From Kitasatospora arboriphila (GTDB lineage Bacteria > Actinomycetota > Actinomycetes > Mycobacteriales > Mycobacteriaceae), in contig NZ_JNYV01000002.1 of assembly GCF_000717275.1 (NCBI RefSeq), positions 248,001 to 312,000 on the forward strand: a stretch of 64,000 bases of DNA, in the 5' to 3' direction. Position numbers and translations under genes: made by a program. Shown piece after piece: positions 61,943 through 64,000 of the stretch. The stretch's first letter is position 1; each line of letters begins with the position of its first letter. The notes below the pieces were generated by a model. The model saw nothing but the letters and a program-made list of their open reading frames with translations. It did no database searches and was not told where the DNA came from.

Positions 61943-63067
61943 TCACTTCTTCCAGAGGGCCTTGAACTGGTCCTGGTAGTCGGCGACTCCGACATAGAAG
62001 CCGGTCTTGTCGTCGATCACCGCCGATCCGATGTTGTCCTTGTTGAGGAGCTGGGTGGGCAGGAACGCGTCGTCGGCGGGCCCCAGGTCGTCGCCGTTGA
62101 ACGAACGGGCCAGCATGTCCAGCACGCGCCACCCGAGGATCTGCACGGGGAAGCCGACCCACACGCTGTTGTCACCGTCTTCCAGCGACTTCAGGTTGTC
62201 CGGTGTGGGGGTCTGACCGGCAAAGGTCACCTGGTCTTGCAGGCCGGCACCTCGCAGTGCCGCGTCCACACCGAGCACGAGGTCACCGAACGAGAAGACC
62301 GCGTAGTTGATGTTCGGGTCTCGCTGCAGCGTGCTGACCACGCTCTGAGGGGTCTTGGTACCGAGGTCGGTGACCTGCTGATTGACCATCTCCACCTTGC
62401 AGCCCGGGCATTGCGCCTTCATCTGCGCGGTGAATGCGTCGGTGAAGACGTTGAGGATCGGGTAATCGGTGATCGTGAAGACCGCGACGTTGGCATCGCC
62501 TTCACTGTCGACGACAACCTGACTGGCCACCATCTTTCCCCACTCCTGCACCTGCGCAGTTCCATCCAAGGATGTGGAGATCACACCTGGGATCGGCTCG
62601 TCACCGACACTGTCGGCGATCACGGTGATCCCGGCCGCCTTCGCGGACTCGATCTGCTTGCTCAGCATCGACACCGGGGTGCCCGAGAAGTGGATGGCAT
62701 CCGGCTTCAGCGCGATGGCCTGATCCATCGCCTTGGGAGCGGCCTCTGCGTCGGTTCCCATGATGATCCGCTGGTACCGCCAGCCGAGCAGATCGGCAGC
62801 CTGCTGGATGGCGTCGTCCTTGGCACTCGAGATCGGTTGCGGGGTCTCGATGCTGATGACGTACTTGCCCGCTTCGGGGGCCTTGCTCAGCGGGGTGTCG
62901 AGCACGAGGTTGGTCGGCGCGGCCTCGTACTGATCGGTCACTGCCTGCGCGGCGGCGATGTCTGCCGGCTGGCTGGAGCCGCCGTCGTCGCCGCTGCTAC
63001 ACGCGGTGGCGAACAGACTCGCGGAGACAACGGCAACGAACGCCTTTGTCCAGGTTGTCGTTTTCAC
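61943..63067 (-). CDS. ABC transporter substrate-binding lipoprotein, RbsB-like
   Basis: This 374-residue binding protein has a lipoprotein signal (ASLFATACSSGDDGG, Cys about 23) and the two-lobed type 1 fold seen in ribose, galactose and autoinducer-2 binders (IIMGTDAEAAPKAMDQAIAL, GITVIADSVGDEP and VFSFGDLVLGVDAAL). It delivers a sugar or related polar compound to the permease encoded next to it. Neighbouring isomerase, LLM and ADH genes suggest how the cargo is broken down. The cargo is unknown. Confidence 0.9.
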   Translation of the reverse strand: MKTTTWTKAFVAVVSASLFATACSSGDDGGSSQPADIAAAQAVTDQYEAAPTNLVLDTPLSKAPEAGKYVISIETPQPISSAKDDAIQQAADLLGWRYQRIIMGTDAEAAPKAMDQAIALKPDAIHFSGTPVSMLSKQIESAKAAGITVIADSVGDEPIPGVISTSLDGTAQVQEWGKMVASQVVVDSEGDANVAVFTITDYPILNVFTDAFTAQMKAQCPGCKVEMVNQQVTDLGTKTPQSVVSTLQRDPNINYAVFSFGDLVLGVDAALRGAGLQDQVTFAGQTPTPDNLKSLEDGDNSVWVGFPVQILGWRVLDMLARSFNGDDLGPADDAFLPTQLLNKDNIGSAVIDDKTGFYVGVADYQDQFKALWKK

Positions 63068-63129
63068 ATGGATTCCTTTCGAGGGGTGGCCGATAGGCCG
63101 GGTGGAGAAGACGTTTCGAGACCGGGCCG

Positions 63130-64000
63130 TCAGGCGCGACGGGCGGTGCGGGCCGCCAGGGCGACGGCGACGATGAGGGCGAGACCGTTGAAGAGGTCGT
63201 TGACGTAACTGGGCGCGCCTGCGAGCTGCAATCCCTTGACGCCCGTCGCCAGGAGGTAGATGGCGATCAGCGTGCCGAGCACGTTGACTCGTCCGGCCCG
63301 GATCTGAGTGGAACCGAGGAACACCGCGGAGAATGCCGGCAACAAATAGGAGGGTCCGATGTCAGGCGCCGCGGTCCCCAGTTTGGCAGCCAGGATGACA
63401 CCGGTGAGGGCCGCGACGGTCGCCGAGGTGACCAACGCGCCGAACATGATCCGTTCCACCCGTAGTCCGGCGAGCCTGGCCGCCTGGCGATTGCCACCGG
63501 TGGCGTACAGGTACCGGCCGAGGGGAGTCTTTTCCAAGATCACGTACATCACTGCGGCAACGGCGATCATGTAGAAGAACGGAAGGGGCAGTCCGAGGAA
63601 GGGCTTGCTGCCCAGATCGAGGAAGCCGTCGGTGAAACCCTCGGTGATCTGCTTTCCGTCAGTGACCCAATATGTGCCCGCCAGAAGGATGCTCGACATA
63701 CCAAGGGTCGCGATGAAGGAGTCGACGTTGAGTTTGACCACCACGAACCCGTTGACCGCACCGATCAGGGCTCCGCAGAGCAACGTGGTGATGATCGCGA
63801 TCGGTGCACTGATCCCCTTCGACAGCTGGTACGAGACCATCGCCACCGAGAAGCCCATCACACCGGCTATCGAGAGGTCGAAGACTCCCGCCGCCAGGGG
63901 AACGATCAATCCGATCGCCAACATCGCGGTGATCGCCTGGTCGCCGGCGATGATCCGGAAGTTGCCCTCGGTCATGAACGTGTCGGGGATCCAGATCGCG
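63130..64000 (-). CDS. Sugar-type ABC transporter permease, RbsC-like (start beyond window)
   Basis: The frame stays open to the right edge, so the N-terminus is missing. The visible 290 residues include TEGNFRIIAGDQAITAMLAI and VPLAAGVFDLSIAGVMGFS, the hallmark of RbsC/XylH permeases. At least seven membrane helices follow. The permease forms the channel for the binding protein at 61943-63067. No ATP-binding subunit is within the window; it probably lies to the right. An internal ATG at 63973-63975 is not the true start. Confidence 0.9.
   Translation of the reverse strand, partial: AIWIPDTFMTEGNFRIIAGDQAITAMLAIGLIVPLAAGVFDLSIAGVMGFSVAMVSYQLSKGISAPIAIITTLLCGALIGAVNGFVVVKLNVDSFIATLGMSSILLAGTYWVTDGKQITEGFTDGFLDLGSKPFLGLPLPFFYMIAVAAVMYVILEKTPLGRYLYATGGNRQAARLAGLRVERIMFGALVTSATVAALTGVILAAKLGTAAPDIGPSYLLPAFSAVFLGSTQIRAGRVNVLGTLIAIYLLATGVKGLQLAGAPSYVNDLFNGLALIVAVALAARTARRA

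Noticed and set aside
63973..63975. ATG as the real start of the ABC permease
   Set aside because: Conserved permease sequence continues upstream in frame to the window edge, so the gene is cut, not short.

Overview
This window comes from a high-GC, mycolic-acid-type actinobacterium (order Mycobacteriales, most like Gordonia or a close relative). The evidence is a conserved run read as rpsF-ssb-rpsR-rplI and dnaB, beside a PBP1/PonA1-type transglycosylase, a DUF5318 protein, a PadR regulator and inositol-1-phosphate synthase. This run matches the oriC-proximal ino1-to-dnaB segment of mycobacteria. A DUF222/HNH protein, several F420/LLM-type oxidoreductases, GT87 membrane glycosyltransferases and an MMPL transporter agree with that assignment. 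No tRNA, rRNA, CRISPR array or intact insertion sequence was seen.

Layout. 1-12.5 kb: the end of glutamate dehydrogenase, an LLM oxidoreductase, a secreted protein, a STAS protein, a TetR-controlled Rieske oxygenase with a Rossmann dehydrogenase, a secretory lipase, small membrane genes (one DMT transporter frameshifted), an anchored-protein pair and a peptidase E. 12.6-18.2 kb: a mymA-like oxidation cluster with a Baeyer-Villiger-type flavoprotein, a diiron four-helix protein, an SDR and an esterase, divergent from a KshB-like FAD/[2Fe-2S] reductase. 18.2-23.2 kb: an accessory island with decayed fragments, a HslV/proteasome-like Ntn hydrolase, a small protein with a tentative RNase H-like fold and an overlapping Ser/Thr protein kinase. 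23.2-39.7 kb: the core replication, ribosome and cell-wall region, interrupted between dnaB and rplI by a MarR/MMPL/lipocalin unit. 39.8-49.1 kb: a serine hydrolase, a small calcium-binding-repeat protein, a GntR regulator with an acyl-CoA catabolic operon (ligase, hydratase, two acyl-CoA dehydrogenases) and a DUF222 HNH protein. 49.2-64 kb: pyruvate carboxylase, then two convergent catabolic units: PEP-utilising protein/LLM/ADH/SDR on the plus strand, and sugar-type ABC importer/isomerase/LLM/ADH on the minus strand.

The most unusual part is the 19.1-22.5 kb island. Its Ntn hydrolase keeps the threonine, aspartate and lysine expected of a HslV/proteasome beta active site, and can be translated so that the threonine is residue 2. 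It lies near an overlapping pair encoding a small protein and a protein kinase. I do not recognise this combination as a described system; a conflict or regulated-proteolysis role is inference. Second in interest is the protein at 14141-15067, which looks like a hydrolase by family name but carries a complete ferritin-type diiron ligand set, beside a flavin monooxygenase and a likely electron donor.
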